Positions 8,848 through 18,759 of a stretch of DNA of 64,000 nt are shown piece after piece; position 1 is the first letter of the stretch, and every line of letters starts with the position of its first letter. The stretch comes from Ancylobacter sonchi (GTDB lineage: Bacteria; Pseudomonadota; Alphaproteobacteria; Rhizobiales; Xanthobacteraceae), in assembly GCF_018390695.1 (NCBI RefSeq), contig NZ_JAHBGF010000011.1, positions 186,001 through 250,000 of the forward strand, written 5' to 3'. The position numbers and the translations under genes are program-made. The notes under the pieces are model-generated. The model was not told where the DNA came from. It made no database searches and worked only from the letters and a program-made list of their open reading frames with translations.

Positions 8848-10590
8848 ATGTCCGCAGTAGCACAAGTAATTGATACGAACTCGGCCCTCGAGACCGAAGT
8901 GGAGCTGACGGACGGCTTCCACCTCGTCATCGACGCGCTGAAACTCAACGGCATCGACACCATTTATGGCGTGCCGGGCATCCCGATCACCGACCTCGGC
9001 CGCATGGCGCAGGCCGAAGGCATCCGGGTCATCTCGTTCCGCCACGAGCAGAACGCCGGCAACGCCGCCGCGATCGCGGGCTTCCTCACCAAGAAGCCCG
9101 GCATCTGCCTCACCGTCTCGGCGCCCGGCTTCCTCAACGGCCTGACCGCGCTGGCGAACGCCACCACCAACTGCTTCCCGATGATCCTCATCTCCGGCTC
9201 GTCCGAGCGTGAGATCGTCGACCTGCAGCAGGGCGACTACGAGGAGATGGACCAGCTGGCCATCGCCAAGCCGCTCTGCAAGGCCGCCTTCCGCGTGCTG
9301 CACGCCGCCGACATCGGCATCGGCGTCGCCCGCGCCATCCGCGCCGCGGTGTCCGGCCGTCCGGGCGGCGTCTATCTCGACCTGCCGGCCAAGCTGTTCT
9401 CCCAGGTGATGGACGCCGAAGCCGGCGCCAAGTCGCTGGTGAAGGTCATCGACGCCGCTCCCGAGCAGCTGCCCGCCCCCTCGGCGGTCGAGCGCGCCCT
9501 CGAGGTGCTGAAGTCGGCCAAGAAGCCGCTGATCATCCTCGGCAAGGGCGCTGCCTATGCCCAGGCCGACGAGACCATCCGCGAGTTCGTCGAGACCTCC
9601 GGCATTCCGTTCCTGCCGATGTCGATGGCCAAGGGCCTGCTGCCCGACACCCATCCGCTGTCGGCCGGCGCTGCCCGCTCCACCGTCCTGAAGGACTCGG
9701 ACGTCGTCCTGCTCGTCGGTGCCCGCCTCAACTGGCTGCTGTCGCACGGCAAGGGCAAGACCTGGGGCGACGCCCCGAAGAAGTTCATCCAGGTCGACAT
9801 CGAGCCGAAGGAAATGGATTCCAACGTCGAGATCGTGGCGCCGCTGGTCGGCGACATCGGCTCGGTGGTCTCCGCCCTGCTCGACGGCGTGAAGGCCGGC
9901 TGGACGGCTCCTTCCGATGCGTGGATCGGTGAGATCAAGGCGCGCAAGGAAGTGAACATCGCCAAGATGTCGCAGCGCCTGCTCAAGAACTCCACCCCGA
10001 TGGACTTCCACTCGGCGCTCGGCGCGCTGAAGCAGGTGATCAAGGAGCGTCCCGACGCGATCCTTGTCAACGAAGGCGCCAACACGCTCGACCTCGCCCG
10101 CGGCGTGATCGACATGTACCAGCCGCGCAAGCGCCTGGACGTCGGCACCTGGGGTGTGATGGGCATCGGCATGGGCTTCGCGATCGCTGCGGCGGTCGAG
10201 TCCGGCAAGCCGGTGCTGGCGGTCGAGGGCGACTCGGCCTTCGGCTTCTCCGGCATGGAGGTGGAGACGATCTGCCGCTACAACCTGCCGGTCTGCATCG
10301 TGGTGTTCAACAATAACGGCATCTATCGCGGTCTCGACACCGACCCGACCGGCCGTGATCCCGGCACCACCGTCTTCGTCAAGGACTCGCGCTACGACAA
10401 GATGATGGAGGCCTTCGGCGGCGTCGGCTACAACGCCACCACGCCGGACGAGCTGAAGCGCTTCGTCGACGAGGCGATGAACTCCGGTCGCCCGACCCTC
10501 ATCAACGCGGTCATCGACCCGGCGGCCGGCAGCGAGAGCGGCAACATCGGCAGCCTCAATCCGCAGAGCGTCGTCAAGAAGAAGAGCTGA
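8848..10590 (+). CDS. oxc: Oxalyl-CoA decarboxylase
   Basis: A 580-residue ThDP-dependent enzyme converting oxalyl-CoA to formyl-CoA and CO2 in the cytoplasm, the central step of oxalate catabolism. Three domains are recognisable: an N-terminal PYR domain with catalytic Glu67 in [11 protein letters not shown]; a central ADP-binding domain; and a C-terminal PP domain with the ThDP motif starting [11 protein letters not shown] and continuing through CRYNLP. The start ATG 8848 follows GGGAGGAAGCAGG. It precedes the two CoA-transferase genes that make its substrate. Length and motifs match Oxalobacter Oxc closely; acetolactate synthase is excluded by context and motif detail. Confidence 0.96.
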   Translation: MSAVAQVIDTNSALETEVELTDGFHLVIDALKLNGIDTIYGVPGIPITDLGRMAQAEGIRVISFRHEQNAGNAAAIAGFLTKKPGICLTVSAPGFLNGLTALANATTNCFPMILISGSSEREIVDLQQGDYEEMDQLAIAKPLCKAAFRVLHAADIGIGVARAIRAAVSGRPGGVYLDLPAKLFSQVMDAEAGAKSLVKVIDAAPEQLPAPSAVERALEVLKSAKKPLIILGKGAAYAQADETIREFVETSGIPFLPMSMAKGLLPDTHPLSAGAARSTVLKDSDVVLLVGARLNWLLSHGKGKTWGDAPKKFIQVDIEPKEMDSNVEIVAPLVGDIGSVVSALLDGVKAGWTAPSDAWIGEIKARKEVNIAKMSQRLLKNSTPMDFHSALGALKQVIKERPDAILVNEGANTLDLARGVIDMYQPRKRLDVGTWGVMGIGMGFAIAAAVESGKPVLAVEGDSAFGFSGMEVETICRYNLPVCIVVFNNNGIYRGLDTDPTGRDPGTTVFVKDSRYDKMMEAFGGVGYNATTPDELKRFVDEAMNSGRPTLINAVIDPAAGSESGNIGSLNPQSVVKKKS

Positions 10591-10601
10591 CACGACTGAC
10601 G

Positions 10602-10636
10602 CCCTTTCGAGCCATGCGGGTTCTGGCTCGAAAGGG
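10602..10636. repeat. Perfect 13-bp stem-loop between oxc and frc1
   Basis: CCCTTTCGAGCCA and its exact reverse complement are separated by a 9-base loop, starting 12 bases after the oxc stop. No T-run follows on either strand, so it is not a clear terminator. It may be a processing or stabilising hairpin that sets oxc and frc mRNA levels. Confidence 0.6.
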
Positions 10637-10762
10637 TGACGGCACTATCAAGATGGACGGTGGGCGGCCAATGGGGTTTCAATCCTCGGCCGCCCCTCGC
10701 CTCCCCCAAAAAACGACAGCATCGGCGCAAAAGCCGGGCACCATATTTGGAGAGGGAACCTC

Positions 10763-12040
10763 ATGGGCAAGGCACTGGACGGCGTCCGCATCCTCGATTT
10801 CACCCATGTTCAATCCGGCCCGACCTGCACACAGCTGCTGGCTTGGTTCGGCGCCGACGTCATCAAGGTGGAGCGTCCCGGCGAAGGCGACGTGACGCGC
10901 GCGCAGCTGCGCGATGTCCCGAACGCGGACAGCCTCTATTTCACCATGCTGAATTCGAACAAGCGTTCGATCACGCTGGACACCAAGAATCCCGAGGGCA
11001 AGAGCATCCTCGAGGAGCTGGTGAAGATCTGCGACGTGATGGTCGAGAACTTCGCCCCCGGCGCGCTCGATCGCATGGGCTTCACCTGGGAGCGCATCCA
11101 GGAGCTCAATCCCCGCATCATCCTCGCCTCGGTGAAGGGTTTCGGCCCTGGCCCCTTCGAGGACTGCAAGGTCTATGAGAACGTCGCCCAGTGCACCGGC
11201 GGTTCGGCCTCGACCACCGGCTTCCGCGACGGGCTGCCGCTGGTCACCGCCGCCCAGATCGGCGATTCCGGCACCGGCCTGCACCTCGCGCTCGGCATCG
11301 TCACCGCGCTCTACCAGCGCACGCTGACCGGCCGCGGCCAGAAGGTGCTGTGCGCCATGCAGGATTCGGTGCTGAACCTGTGCCGCGTCAAGCTGCGCGA
11401 CCAGCAGCGCCTAGAGCGCGGCCCGCTGCGCGAGTACAGCCAGTTCGGCGAGGGCATCCCGTTCGGCGACGCGGTTCCCCGCGCCGGCAATGATTCGGGC
11501 GGCGGCCAGCCGGGGCGCATCCTGCGCTGCAAGGGCTGGGAGACCGATCCCAACGCCTACATCTATTTCATCACCCAGGCGCCGGTCTGGGGGAAGATCT
11601 GCGATGTGATCGGCGAAGGCGACTGGAAGACCGATCCCAACTACGCGACGCCGGCCGCCCGCCTGCCGCATCTCAACGAGATCTTCACCCGCATCGAGGC
11701 GTGGACCATGGCCCACACCAAGTTCGAGGCGATGGAAATCCTCAACAAGTGGGACATCCCCTGCGGGCCGGTGCTCTCCATGAAGGAGATCGCCGAGGAC
11801 CGCTCGCTCTACGACACCGGGACGCTGGTGGAGGTCGACCACCCCACCCGCGGCGCCTACCTCACCGTCGGCAACCCGATCAAGCTGTCGGACAACGACG
11901 TGGTGGTGGAGCGCTCGCCGCTGCTCGGCGAGCACACCGAGGAGATCCTGGCCCAGGTGCTCGGCTTCGACGGCGAGCGCATCGATGCCATCAAGGCGTC
12001 GGGTGCGGTCGGCGAGCCGGTGCGGCTGGCGGCCGAATAG
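10763..12040 (+). CDS. frc: Formyl-CoA:oxalate CoA-transferase (CaiB/BaiF family), copy 1
   Basis: A 425-residue class III CoA-transferase that moves CoA from formyl-CoA (or possibly succinyl-CoA) to oxalate, giving oxalyl-CoA for Oxc. Catalytic Asp168 lies in [10 protein letters not shown] and Gln17 in THVQSGP. The glycine loop reads SGGGQ (residues 245-249), with Ser in place of the first Gly of the usual GGGGQ. The position of Oxalobacter Trp48 is Gln (TRAQLR). ATG 10763 follows GGAGAGGGAACCTC. It is the more diverged of the two adjacent copies and may have a different acyl preference. Confidence 0.9.
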   Translation: MGKALDGVRILDFTHVQSGPTCTQLLAWFGADVIKVERPGEGDVTRAQLRDVPNADSLYFTMLNSNKRSITLDTKNPEGKSILEELVKICDVMVENFAPGALDRMGFTWERIQELNPRIILASVKGFGPGPFEDCKVYENVAQCTGGSASTTGFRDGLPLVTAAQIGDSGTGLHLALGIVTALYQRTLTGRGQKVLCAMQDSVLNLCRVKLRDQQRLERGPLREYSQFGEGIPFGDAVPRAGNDSGGGQPGRILRCKGWETDPNAYIYFITQAPVWGKICDVIGEGDWKTDPNYATPAARLPHLNEIFTRIEAWTMAHTKFEAMEILNKWDIPCGPVLSMKEIAEDRSLYDTGTLVEVDHPTRGAYLTVGNPIKLSDNDVVVERSPLLGEHTEEILAQVLGFDGERIDAIKASGAVGEPVRLAAE

Positions 12041-12291
12041 CCGGGAGACGAATTTGCGCGGGGCCCGGAGGGCTCCGCGCCGCGAGACCTGAGGTGGCGA
12101 GAAGAAGTTGTGAACGGCCGGTCGCCGGCGGTTCGATATCGACGCACCACCTGGGACGTATTCCGCCGGTCCGCCGGCGGAGACGGGGAGACGGAGGCTC
12201 CTGATACCTGCGCGGGTAGGAGCTTAGTTCTACGGCACGCTCGGGAGAGCCGTCGTGCCGAGCGAAACCGATTGAAGGGAAGTCGACAACG

Positions 12292-13542
12292 ATGTCTAAG
12301 CCGCTTGAAGGTATAAAGATCATCGATTTCACCCACGTCCAGGCGGGTCCCGCCTGCACCCAGCTTCTCGCCTGGTTCGGCGCCGACGTGATCAAGGTTG
12401 AGCGCCCCGGCGCGGGCGACGTCACGCGCAGCCAGCTGCGTCATGTGAAGGACGCCGACGCGCTGTACTTCACCATGCTGAACTCCAACAAGCGCTCCCT
12501 GACGCTGGACACCAAGACCCAGCAGGGCAAGGAAGTGCTGACCAAGCTCATCAAAGAGTCGGACGTCATGGTCGAGAATTTCGGCCCCGGCGCGCTCGAT
12601 CGCATGGGCTTCACCTGGGCGCACATCCAGGAGCTCAACCCGGGCATGATCCTCGCCTCGGTGAAGGGCTTCTCGGAAGGCCACGCCTATGAAGACCTGA
12701 AGGTGTACGAGAACGTCGCGCAGTGCGCTGGCGGCGCCGCCTCCACCACCGGCTTCTGGGATGGCCCGCCGACCGTGTCGGCCGCCGCGCTCGGTGACTC
12801 GAACACCGGCATGCACCTCGCCATCGGCATCCTCACGGCGCTGCACCAGAAGATCAAGACCGGCAAGGGCCAGAAGGTCGCCGTGTCCATGCAGGATTCG
12901 GTGCTGAACCTCTGCCGCGTGAAGCTTCGCGACCAGCAGCGCCTCGACGCCCTCGGCTATCTGGAAGAGTACCCCCAGTACCCCCACGGCGAGTTCTCGG
13001 ACGTGGTTCCGCGCGGCGGCAATGCCGGCGGCGGCGGCCAGCCGGGCTGGGTGCTGAAGTGTAAGGGCTGGGAGACCGACCCGAACGCCTACATCTACTT
13101 CACGGTGCAGGGTCATGCCTGGGCGCCGATCTGCAAGGCGCTCAACAAGCCCGAGTGGATCGACGATGCGGCCTACAACACCGCCGAAGCCCGCCAGGAC
13201 AAGATCTTCGATATCTTCGCCTTCATCGAGAACTGGCTGTCGGACAAGACCAAGTTCGAGGCCATCGACATCCTGCGCAAGTTCGACATCCCCTGCGCGC
13301 CGGTGCTGTCGATGAAGGAGATCGCCAACGACCCGTCGCTGCGCAAGAGCGGCACCGTGGTCGAGGTCGATCACCCGAAGCTCGGCAAGTACCTGACCGT
13401 CGGCTCGCCGATCAAGTTCTCGGACGTCGAGGTCAGCATCACCGCCTCGCCGCTGCTCGGCCAGCACACCAATGAAGTGCTCGCCGACCTCGGCTACTCG
13501 CAGGAAGAGATCGCCGCCCTGCACGACGCCAAGGCGGTCTGA
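12292..13542 (+). CDS. frc: Formyl-CoA:oxalate CoA-transferase, copy 2
   Basis: A 416-residue class III CoA-transferase, very close in motif layout to Oxalobacter Frc: Gln17 (THVQAGP), catalytic Asp169 (ALGDSNTG) and an intact glycine loop GGGGQ at 246-250. Position 48 is Gln (TRSQLR) where the Oxalobacter enzyme has Trp. GAAGGGAAG lies upstream of ATG 12292. It is separated from copy 1 by 251 bases, and a strong terminator follows, so oxc, frc1 and frc2 could form one long unit ending here. Confidence 0.94.
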   Translation: MSKPLEGIKIIDFTHVQAGPACTQLLAWFGADVIKVERPGAGDVTRSQLRHVKDADALYFTMLNSNKRSLTLDTKTQQGKEVLTKLIKESDVMVENFGPGALDRMGFTWAHIQELNPGMILASVKGFSEGHAYEDLKVYENVAQCAGGAASTTGFWDGPPTVSAAALGDSNTGMHLAIGILTALHQKIKTGKGQKVAVSMQDSVLNLCRVKLRDQQRLDALGYLEEYPQYPHGEFSDVVPRGGNAGGGGQPGWVLKCKGWETDPNAYIYFTVQGHAWAPICKALNKPEWIDDAAYNTAEARQDKIFDIFAFIENWLSDKTKFEAIDILRKFDIPCAPVLSMKEIANDPSLRKSGTVVEVDHPKLGKYLTVGSPIKFSDVEVSITASPLLGQHTNEVLADLGYSQEEIAALHDAKAV

Positions 13543-13880
13543 CGCGTCGCGGCTTTCCGTGAGCGTTTCGGCCGGCGGCACCCTGCCCCGGCCGTCTTGA
13601 GGATCGGCGGTGCGCGCGCCCCTGGTGCCGTGCCGCCCACGAGCCTCCCGGAGCGGAACGCTCTGGCGACTGCACCGGCCGGTTCACCCGGCACGAACGG
13701 TCACCTGACGTTCGGTTCCTCCTAGGCGACTGAGCCGGCGCACCCCGGAGAGCCGGGGCGCCGGCTTATTTTTTGCGCCCTGCCCTCTCGGGATTCCCGC
13801 ACCCGAAATTCCCGCCCCATCGCCGTGCCTGGCGGACCTCAACTCCCGGCGGCCTCAGCTGCCCTCCCCGGGGACCTTTC
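13543..13880. other. 338-bp convergent intergenic region
   Basis: No gene seen between frc2 and the oppositely oriented hypothetical gene. Apart from the strong terminator at 13734-13775, nothing is recognised. Confidence 0.6.
13734..13775 (+). terminator. Strong Rho-independent terminator after frc2
   Basis: A GC-rich hairpin pairs GCCGGCG with CGCCGGC and CCCCGG with CCGGGG around an AGAG loop, with a 2-base bulge, followed by TTATTTTTTG. It ends the oxc-frc1-frc2 transcription unit. Confidence 0.92.
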
Positions 13881-14693
13881 TCACAGCGGAGGCAACAGCA
13901 CCGGCTCCAGGATCGGCATCCGCGTCGGCGTCGCATGGGGAAAGCGCAGTTCGACCGTGCCCCCGCCCGAACCGTCGACCGATGCGGGCGCGCCGCACTC
14001 GATGACCGAGGCCGGCATCGGCTCCAGCGTGTAGAGGAAGCAGGTCGGCAGCACCGAGGGCAGCCCCTGTCGCGCGAGGGCGGAAAATCCACTCGGTATG
14101 AACGCCTTTTCGCGCTCCGGCGCCGCGAAAGTGGCCGGCGCGATGGACGAGGCGCCGGCAGCGCAACGCCGGCTCACTGGAAACGCCTCCCAGCGATGCA
14201 TCACGGCGGCCGGCTCGCTGAGGGTGGCGAAAGGCAGGATGCGCGCACCGGCCGCGGCTCCAGCCGCCAGTGCCGGCCGGGCCTCCACGACATCGAGGGC
14301 TGGGGCGAGAGCGGCCACTCCGCCGGCACCATCCTGCTCGGCCAGCGTAGCCTCCTGCCGCTTGTGCCGCCGCTCCTCCCGCCATTCCGGCTGCGGAAAC
14401 CCGTCCAGGCGGTGTTCGACGCTCAGCTTCGGCACCGGCCAGAGATAGTCGAGCCACTCCTCGAACAGCTCCGCGCGGCGGGGACAGGCCGGGTTCAACC
14501 AGGACGCGCGCAGATAGCTCACGCCCTCCACCGGTTCGACCGGCGTGCCGATCTCCTCGACCGCCACCGCTACCACTCCGCCGATCACCAGATAGGCGGC
14601 GCGGTCCTGTCCGCCTCTGGCGAGATGCAGCCCCATTCGCCATTCCGGCGCCGCGTCGAACATTTCGGGGTCAGGCACTCTCCAGAGCTTCAT
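13881..14693 (-). CDS. Hypothetical protein, 270 residues
   Basis: I do not recognise this protein. ATG 14693 (MKLWRVPDPEM) is chosen because the upstream extension to 14753 would cover an inverted repeat and looks non-coding. The product is soluble-looking, with no signal peptide or TM helix; it has an acidic, proline-rich N-terminal half, an Arg/Lys/Glu-rich stretch near residues 105-120 and an alanine-rich middle. It lies between frc2 and the IclR regulator on the opposite strand to the oxalate genes. Overlapping open frames exist, so the coding call rests on length, codon pattern and a natural N-terminus. Confidence 0.55.
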   Translation of the reverse strand: MKLWRVPDPEMFDAAPEWRMGLHLARGGQDRAAYLVIGGVVAVAVEEIGTPVEPVEGVSYLRASWLNPACPRRAELFEEWLDYLWPVPKLSVEHRLDGFPQPEWREERRHKRQEATLAEQDGAGGVAALAPALDVVEARPALAAGAAAGARILPFATLSEPAAVMHRWEAFPVSRRCAAGASSIAPATFAAPEREKAFIPSGFSALARQGLPSVLPTCFLYTLEPMPASVIECGAPASVDGSGGGTVELRFPHATPTRMPILEPVLLPPL

Positions 14694-14736
14694 CGCACGT
14701 CCCGCCGGTTGATCGAACCGACATGACATTACCAAT

Positions 14737-14755
14737 GGTTGCATAACTGGCAACC
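14737..14755. repeat. Inverted repeat upstream of the hypothetical gene
   Basis: GGTTGC-ATAACTG-GCAACC is a perfect 6-bp inverted repeat with a 7-base spacer, 44 bases before the start of the gene at 13881-14693 and just past the IclR stop. It may be an operator for that gene; the cognate regulator is unknown. Confidence 0.45.
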
Positions 14756-14783
14756 GGTACGTGCGTCCCGCCCAGCGGAATCG

Positions 14784-15602
14784 TCACGATCCCGAATAGC
14801 GATGGGTCAGCCGCCGCGCCGCCTCGCGCACACGGGCGCCGAGATCGGCGATGCGCTCCGGCGGCATACGCACCGTCGGCGCCGAGATGGAGATCGCCCC
14901 CACCGGCTCGTGCCATTCATCCAGCACGGCGGCGGCGACGCAGCGCATGCCCGGCGTGTGCTCCTCGTCATCGATGGAGAAGCCACGCTCGGCGATCTCG
15001 GCGAGATCGGCCTGCAGTGCCCTCCGGCTCACATGGGTGTGCTCGGTGAAGCGCTGCAGCTGGTCGCCACCGAGCCAGGCGCGCCGCGCTTCCGGGTTCA
15101 TCGCCGCGAGGATAGCCTTGCCGCCGCCCGAGGCATGGATCGGCAGCGCGCCGCCGATGCGGAAGAAGGCCCGCACCGCGGCGTGGCTCTCCACCTGCGC
15201 CACGCAGATCAAATGCGGCCCGTCGATCATCGAGAGATTGACCGTCTCCCCCACCCCGCCGGACAGCTCGCGCAGCAGCAGGCGGGAAATCTCTGGCAGC
15301 TTGCGGATGCGCAGATAGGCCGAGCCGATTCGGAACAGGCCGAGCCCGACCATCCATTGCCCCGTCGCCGGATCGTTGCCGACCAGCCCCCGCCGGTCGA
15401 GCGTCGCCAGCAGCCGGTGCACGGTGGAGGTCGGCAGCTCGGCGCGCCGCGCCAGCTCGCTCAGCGTCATGCCGTCGGACAGCGCCAGCACCTCCAGCAG
15501 CGAGATCGCGCGGTCGAGCGACTGCACCTCGCCGCCGCTCTCCGTCGCGCCCGAGGAGGAAGGCCGCCCGCGGCGACGAATGCTGGTCACGGCATCGCTC
15601 AT
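14784..15602 (-). CDS. IclR-family regulator of the glyoxylate genes
   Basis: A 272-residue IclR-type regulator: winged HTH at about residues 25-90 (LSELARRAELPTSTVHRLL) and a C-terminal IclR effector domain (ASGGGKAILAAM and the small-molecule pocket region). ATG 15602 (MSDAVTSIRR) has GGAGGATGAG before it. It is divergent from gcl with a shared 331-bp region containing TTCCG/CGGAA inverted repeats. By analogy with AllR-type regulators it probably controls gcl and related genes in response to glyoxylate or a related acid; that ligand is inference. Confidence 0.88.
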   Translation of the reverse strand: MSDAVTSIRRRGRPSSSGATESGGEVQSLDRAISLLEVLALSDGMTLSELARRAELPTSTVHRLLATLDRRGLVGNDPATGQWMVGLGLFRIGSAYLRIRKLPEISRLLLRELSGGVGETVNLSMIDGPHLICVAQVESHAAVRAFFRIGGALPIHASGGGKAILAAMNPEARRAWLGGDQLQRFTEHTHVSRRALQADLAEIAERGFSIDDEEHTPGMRCVAAAVLDEWHEPVGAISISAPTVRMPPERIADLGARVREAARRLTHRYSGS

Positions 15603-15735
15603 CTCATCCTCCGCAGGCCACAGCACGGCGGCCGCCGCTTCCTCTGGGTCGCGCTCACCATAAAGGCGCAACTCCGATTTTTTCGCAAATCAGAAATATA
15701 TCCCGTATTGCGGAAATGGGAGACCCATGGCATGT

Positions 15736-15753
15736 TTTCCGCGATTTCGGAAA
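15736..15753. promoter_or_regulatory. Candidate IclR operator 1
   Basis: TTTCCG-CGATTT-CGGAAA, a perfect 6-bp inverted repeat in the iclR-gcl divergent region, close to the TTCC/GGAA architecture known for IclR/AllR-type operators. A related imperfect site, TTTCGCAAATCAGAAA, lies upstream at 15681-15694. Confidence 0.7.
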
Positions 15754-15757
15754 TTCA

Positions 15758-15772
15758 TTCCGCAGCACGGAA
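15758..15772. promoter_or_regulatory. Candidate IclR operator 2
   Basis: TTCCG-CAGCA-CGGAA, a perfect 5-bp inverted repeat 4 bases after operator 1. The tandem arrangement suggests two IclR dimers bind side by side before gcl. Confidence 0.65.
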
Positions 15773-15933
15773 ATTATGTTGCTCCGCAACATTGCCGGCG
15801 AAGGATTGAAGGGGAACCGAACCAAGGAAATCGACGTCTCGGCGCCTTGTTTTGCCGGCCCTGCATCGGCGGGGCGAGGCCAGCGCCGCGGGGTCGTCTG
15901 TCATGTCGCCGAAGGTGGCGAGGAGGAAATGCC

Positions 15934-17700
15934 ATGGCCAAGATGCGTGCCGTCGATGCTGCTATCCGGGTTCTCGAGAAGGAAGGCGTGACCACCGCCT
16001 TCGGCGTGCCGGGCGCCGCGATCAATCCGCTCTATTCCGCCATGCGCGCCCACGGGAAGATGCGCCACGTGCTGGCCCGCCATGTCGAGGCCGCCTCGCA
16101 CATGGCCGAAGGCTACACCCGCGCCAAGGCCGGCAACATCGGCGTCTGCATCGGCACCTCCGGCCCGGCCGGCACCGACATGATCACCGGCCTCTATTCG
16201 GCCGCCGCCGATTCGATCCCGATCCTGTGCATCACCGGCCAGGCGCCGCGCGCGCGCCTCTATAAGGAAGACTTTCAGGCGGTCGACATCGAGTCCATCG
16301 CCAAGCCGGTCGCCAAGTGGGCCGTCATGGTCCGTGAGCCCGCGCTGGTGCCGATGGTGTTCCAGCAGGCCTTCCACATCATGCGCTCCGGCCGTCCCGG
16401 CCCGGTGCTGATCGATCTGCCGATCGACGTTCAGCTCGCCGAGATCGAGTTCGACGAGGACACCTACGCGCCGCTCGAAGTCTACAAGCCGAAGGCCACC
16501 CGCAAGCAGGCCGAGAAGGCCATCGAGATGCTGAACGCGGCGGACAAGCCGCTCATCGTCTCCGGTGGCGGCATCATCAATGCCGATGCTTCCGACCTCC
16601 TGGTCGAGTTCGCCGAGTTCACCGGCGTGCCGGTCATCCCGACCCTGATGGCCTGGGGCACCATCCCCGACGACCACGACCTGATGGCCGGCATGTGCGG
16701 CCTGCAGACCTCGCACCGCTACGGCAACGCCAACGTGCTGGCCTCGGACTTCGTGTTCGGCATCGGCAATCGCTGGGCGAACCGCCACACCGGCTCGGTC
16801 GACGTCTACACCAAGGGCCGCAAGTTCATCCATGTCGACATCGAGCCGACCCAGATCGGCCGCGTCTTCGGCCCGGATCTCGGCATCGTCTCCGATGCCA
16901 AGGCGGCGCTGGAGCTCTTCATCGAGGTGGCCAAGGAGTACAAGGCGGCCGGCAAGCTGAAGGACCGCTCAGACTGGGCCAAGGAATGCCTCGGCCGCAA
17001 GAAGACCATGCTGCGCAAGACGCATTTCGACAACGTGCCGCTCAAGCCGCAGCGCGTCTATGAGGAGATGAACGAGGCGTTCGGCCGCGACACCCGCTAC
17101 GTCTCGACCATCGGCCTCTCCCAGATCGCCGGCGCGCAGATGCTGCACGTCTACAAGCCGCGCAACTGGATCAATTGCGGCCAGGCCGGCCCGCTCGGCT
17201 GGACGCTGCCGGCGGCTCTGGGCGTCCGCGCGGCCGATCCGGATGCCGAAATCGTCGCGCTCTCGGGGGACTACGATTTCCAGTTCCTCATCGAGGAGCT
17301 GGCGGTCGGCGCCCAGCACAAGCTGCCCTACATCCATGTCGTGGTGAACAACTCCTATCTGGGCCTGATCCGTCAGGCGCAGCGCGGCTTCAACATGGAT
17401 TTCGAGGTCTCGCTGGCCTTCGATAACATCAATGCCGAGGAGAATGCCGGCTACGGCGTCGATCACGTCGCGGTCGCGGAAGGCCTCGGCTGCAAGGCGG
17501 TGCGCGTCTCCTCGCCCAACGAGTTCAAGGATGCCTTCAACCGCGCCAAGGCGCTGATGAAGGAGCACCAGGTGCCGGTGGTGATGGAGTTCATCCTCGA
17601 GCGCGTCACCAACATCGCCATGGGCGTGGAGATCGACGCGGTCAACGAGTTCGAGGAAGTGCTCGACCTGCCGCTGGAAGGCGCCAAGGAAAACGCGTGA
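15934..17700 (+). CDS. gcl: Glyoxylate carboligase (tartronate-semialdehyde synthase)
   Basis: A 588-residue ThDP/FAD enzyme that condenses two glyoxylates to tartronate semialdehyde and CO2, opening the glycerate pathway. It matches E. coli Gcl almost end to end ([32 protein letters not shown]). Val51 in ARHVEAASH replaces the catalytic Glu usual in ThDP enzymes, the hallmark of true carboligase. The PP domain shows the [10 protein letters not shown] metal/ThDP motif. ATG 15934 has AGGAGG 7 bases upstream; earlier in-frame starts would cover the IclR sites. It is followed by hyi and glxR in the same direction. Confidence 0.97.
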   Translation: MAKMRAVDAAIRVLEKEGVTTAFGVPGAAINPLYSAMRAHGKMRHVLARHVEAASHMAEGYTRAKAGNIGVCIGTSGPAGTDMITGLYSAAADSIPILCITGQAPRARLYKEDFQAVDIESIAKPVAKWAVMVREPALVPMVFQQAFHIMRSGRPGPVLIDLPIDVQLAEIEFDEDTYAPLEVYKPKATRKQAEKAIEMLNAADKPLIVSGGGIINADASDLLVEFAEFTGVPVIPTLMAWGTIPDDHDLMAGMCGLQTSHRYGNANVLASDFVFGIGNRWANRHTGSVDVYTKGRKFIHVDIEPTQIGRVFGPDLGIVSDAKAALELFIEVAKEYKAAGKLKDRSDWAKECLGRKKTMLRKTHFDNVPLKPQRVYEEMNEAFGRDTRYVSTIGLSQIAGAQMLHVYKPRNWINCGQAGPLGWTLPAALGVRAADPDAEIVALSGDYDFQFLIEELAVGAQHKLPYIHVVVNNSYLGLIRQAQRGFNMDFEVSLAFDNINAEENAGYGVDHVAVAEGLGCKAVRVSSPNEFKDAFNRAKALMKEHQVPVVMEFILERVTNIAMGVEIDAVNEFEEVLDLPLEGAKENA

Positions 17701-17847
17701 GCGTGCCGCGCGGGGCGCCCGTCGCCCCGTGACGGAGGGCGCAGGCCGCTGCCTGTGCCCCTCAGCGCGCCTCCACACCCCTGCCGGCGTCGGAGGCGCC
17801 ATGATGCCGGGCCGGTCGCGGCTTAGAGCCGGCCCGCGTCAAATGAT

Positions 17848-17866
17848 TGAAACGAAAACGCTTTCA
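17848..17866. repeat. Inverted repeat upstream of hyi
   Basis: TGAAA-CGAAAACGC-TTTCA, 5-bp arms in a locally AT-richer stretch about 70 bases before the hyi start, in the 233-bp gap after gcl. It could be an operator or part of a promoter for hyi-glxR. Confidence 0.35.
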
Positions 17867-17933
17867 TATCGACCGGACGATCCGCCCGATCGCAATGAGC
17901 CCAAAAAATCCTGTCCCTGCCTAGGAGCGGTCC

Positions 17934-18719
17934 ATGCCCCGTTTTGCCGCCAATCTCACCATGCTCTTCAACGAGGTGCCCTTTCTCGATCGCTTCGAGA
18001 AGGCAGCCGCGGCCGGCTTCACCGGCGTTGAATATCTCTTCCCCTATGACTTCCCGGTGGAAGAACTCGTCGCGAAGCTGAAGGCCAACAATTTGCAGCA
18101 GGTGCTGCACAATCTGCCGGCCGGCAATTGGGGCGGCGGCGAGCGCGGCATCGCCATCTTCCCCGAGCGCGTCGACGAATTCCGCGCCGGCGTCGACAAG
18201 GCGATCAGCTACGCCACCGCGCTCGGCTGCCCGCAGGTGAACATCCTCGCCGGCATCGTCCCCGCCGGGGCCGACCGCGAGATTCTGCACAACACCTTCG
18301 TGAACAACCTGAAATACGCCGCGCCGCGCATCAAGGAAGCCGGCCTGAAGCTGCTGATCGAGCCGATCAACACCCGCGACATCCCCGGCTTCTTCCTCAA
18401 CTATACGAAGCAGGCCAAGGCGATCATCGAGGAAGTCGGCTCCGACAACCTGTTCATCCAGTACGACATCTACCACATGCAGATCATGGAGGGCGATCTC
18501 GCCCGCACCATCGAGGCGAACCTCGCCCAGATCGCCCATGTGCAGCTCGCCGACAATCCCGGCCGCAACGAGCCCGGTACCGGCGAGATCAATTACGGCT
18601 TCCTGTTCAAGCATCTCGACGCCATCGGCTACACCGGCTGGGTCGGCTGCGAATACAAGCCCAAGGGCGACACCGCCGCCGGCCTCGGCTGGATCTCCGC
18701 CCTCACCGGCGCCGCCTGA
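17934..18719 (+). CDS. hyi: Hydroxypyruvate isomerase
   Basis: A 261-residue TIM-barrel enzyme of the xylose-isomerase-like family that interconverts hydroxypyruvate and tartronate semialdehyde. The two metal-binding/catalytic glutamates fall exactly at the E. coli Hyi positions: Glu143 in LLIEPINTRD and Glu240 in VGCEYKP. TAGGAG precedes ATG 17934. The gcl-hyi-glxR order is the classical glyoxylate utilisation arrangement; the next gene begins 40 bases later. Confidence 0.95.
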   Translation: MPRFAANLTMLFNEVPFLDRFEKAAAAGFTGVEYLFPYDFPVEELVAKLKANNLQQVLHNLPAGNWGGGERGIAIFPERVDEFRAGVDKAISYATALGCPQVNILAGIVPAGADREILHNTFVNNLKYAAPRIKEAGLKLLIEPINTRDIPGFFLNYTKQAKAIIEEVGSDNLFIQYDIYHMQIMEGDLARTIEANLAQIAHVQLADNPGRNEPGTGEINYGFLFKHLDAIGYTGWVGCEYKPKGDTAAGLGWISALTGAA

Positions 18720-18759
18720 TCAACCTTCATTCGAAGTCTAGGACGCGAGGAAAAGAACA

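Larger units (their letters stand above)
15603..15933. other. Divergent iclR-gcl promoter region
   Basis: 331 bp with no gene. An AT-richer centre (about 15670-15790) carries several similar half-sites (CGGAAA, TTCCG), two of them forming good inverted repeats. The AGGAGG ribosome-binding site of gcl is at 15921-15926. Confidence 0.65.

Noticed and set aside
8809-10593. 594-codon minus-strand frame opposite oxc
   Set aside because: Antisense shadow; oxc has the complete ThDP enzyme motifs on the plus strand.
13855-14643. 262-codon overlapping minus-strand frame beside the hypothetical gene
   Set aside because: Its product is Arg/Gly-rich without a natural start; the frame beginning MKLWRVPDPEM at 14693 is more protein-like.
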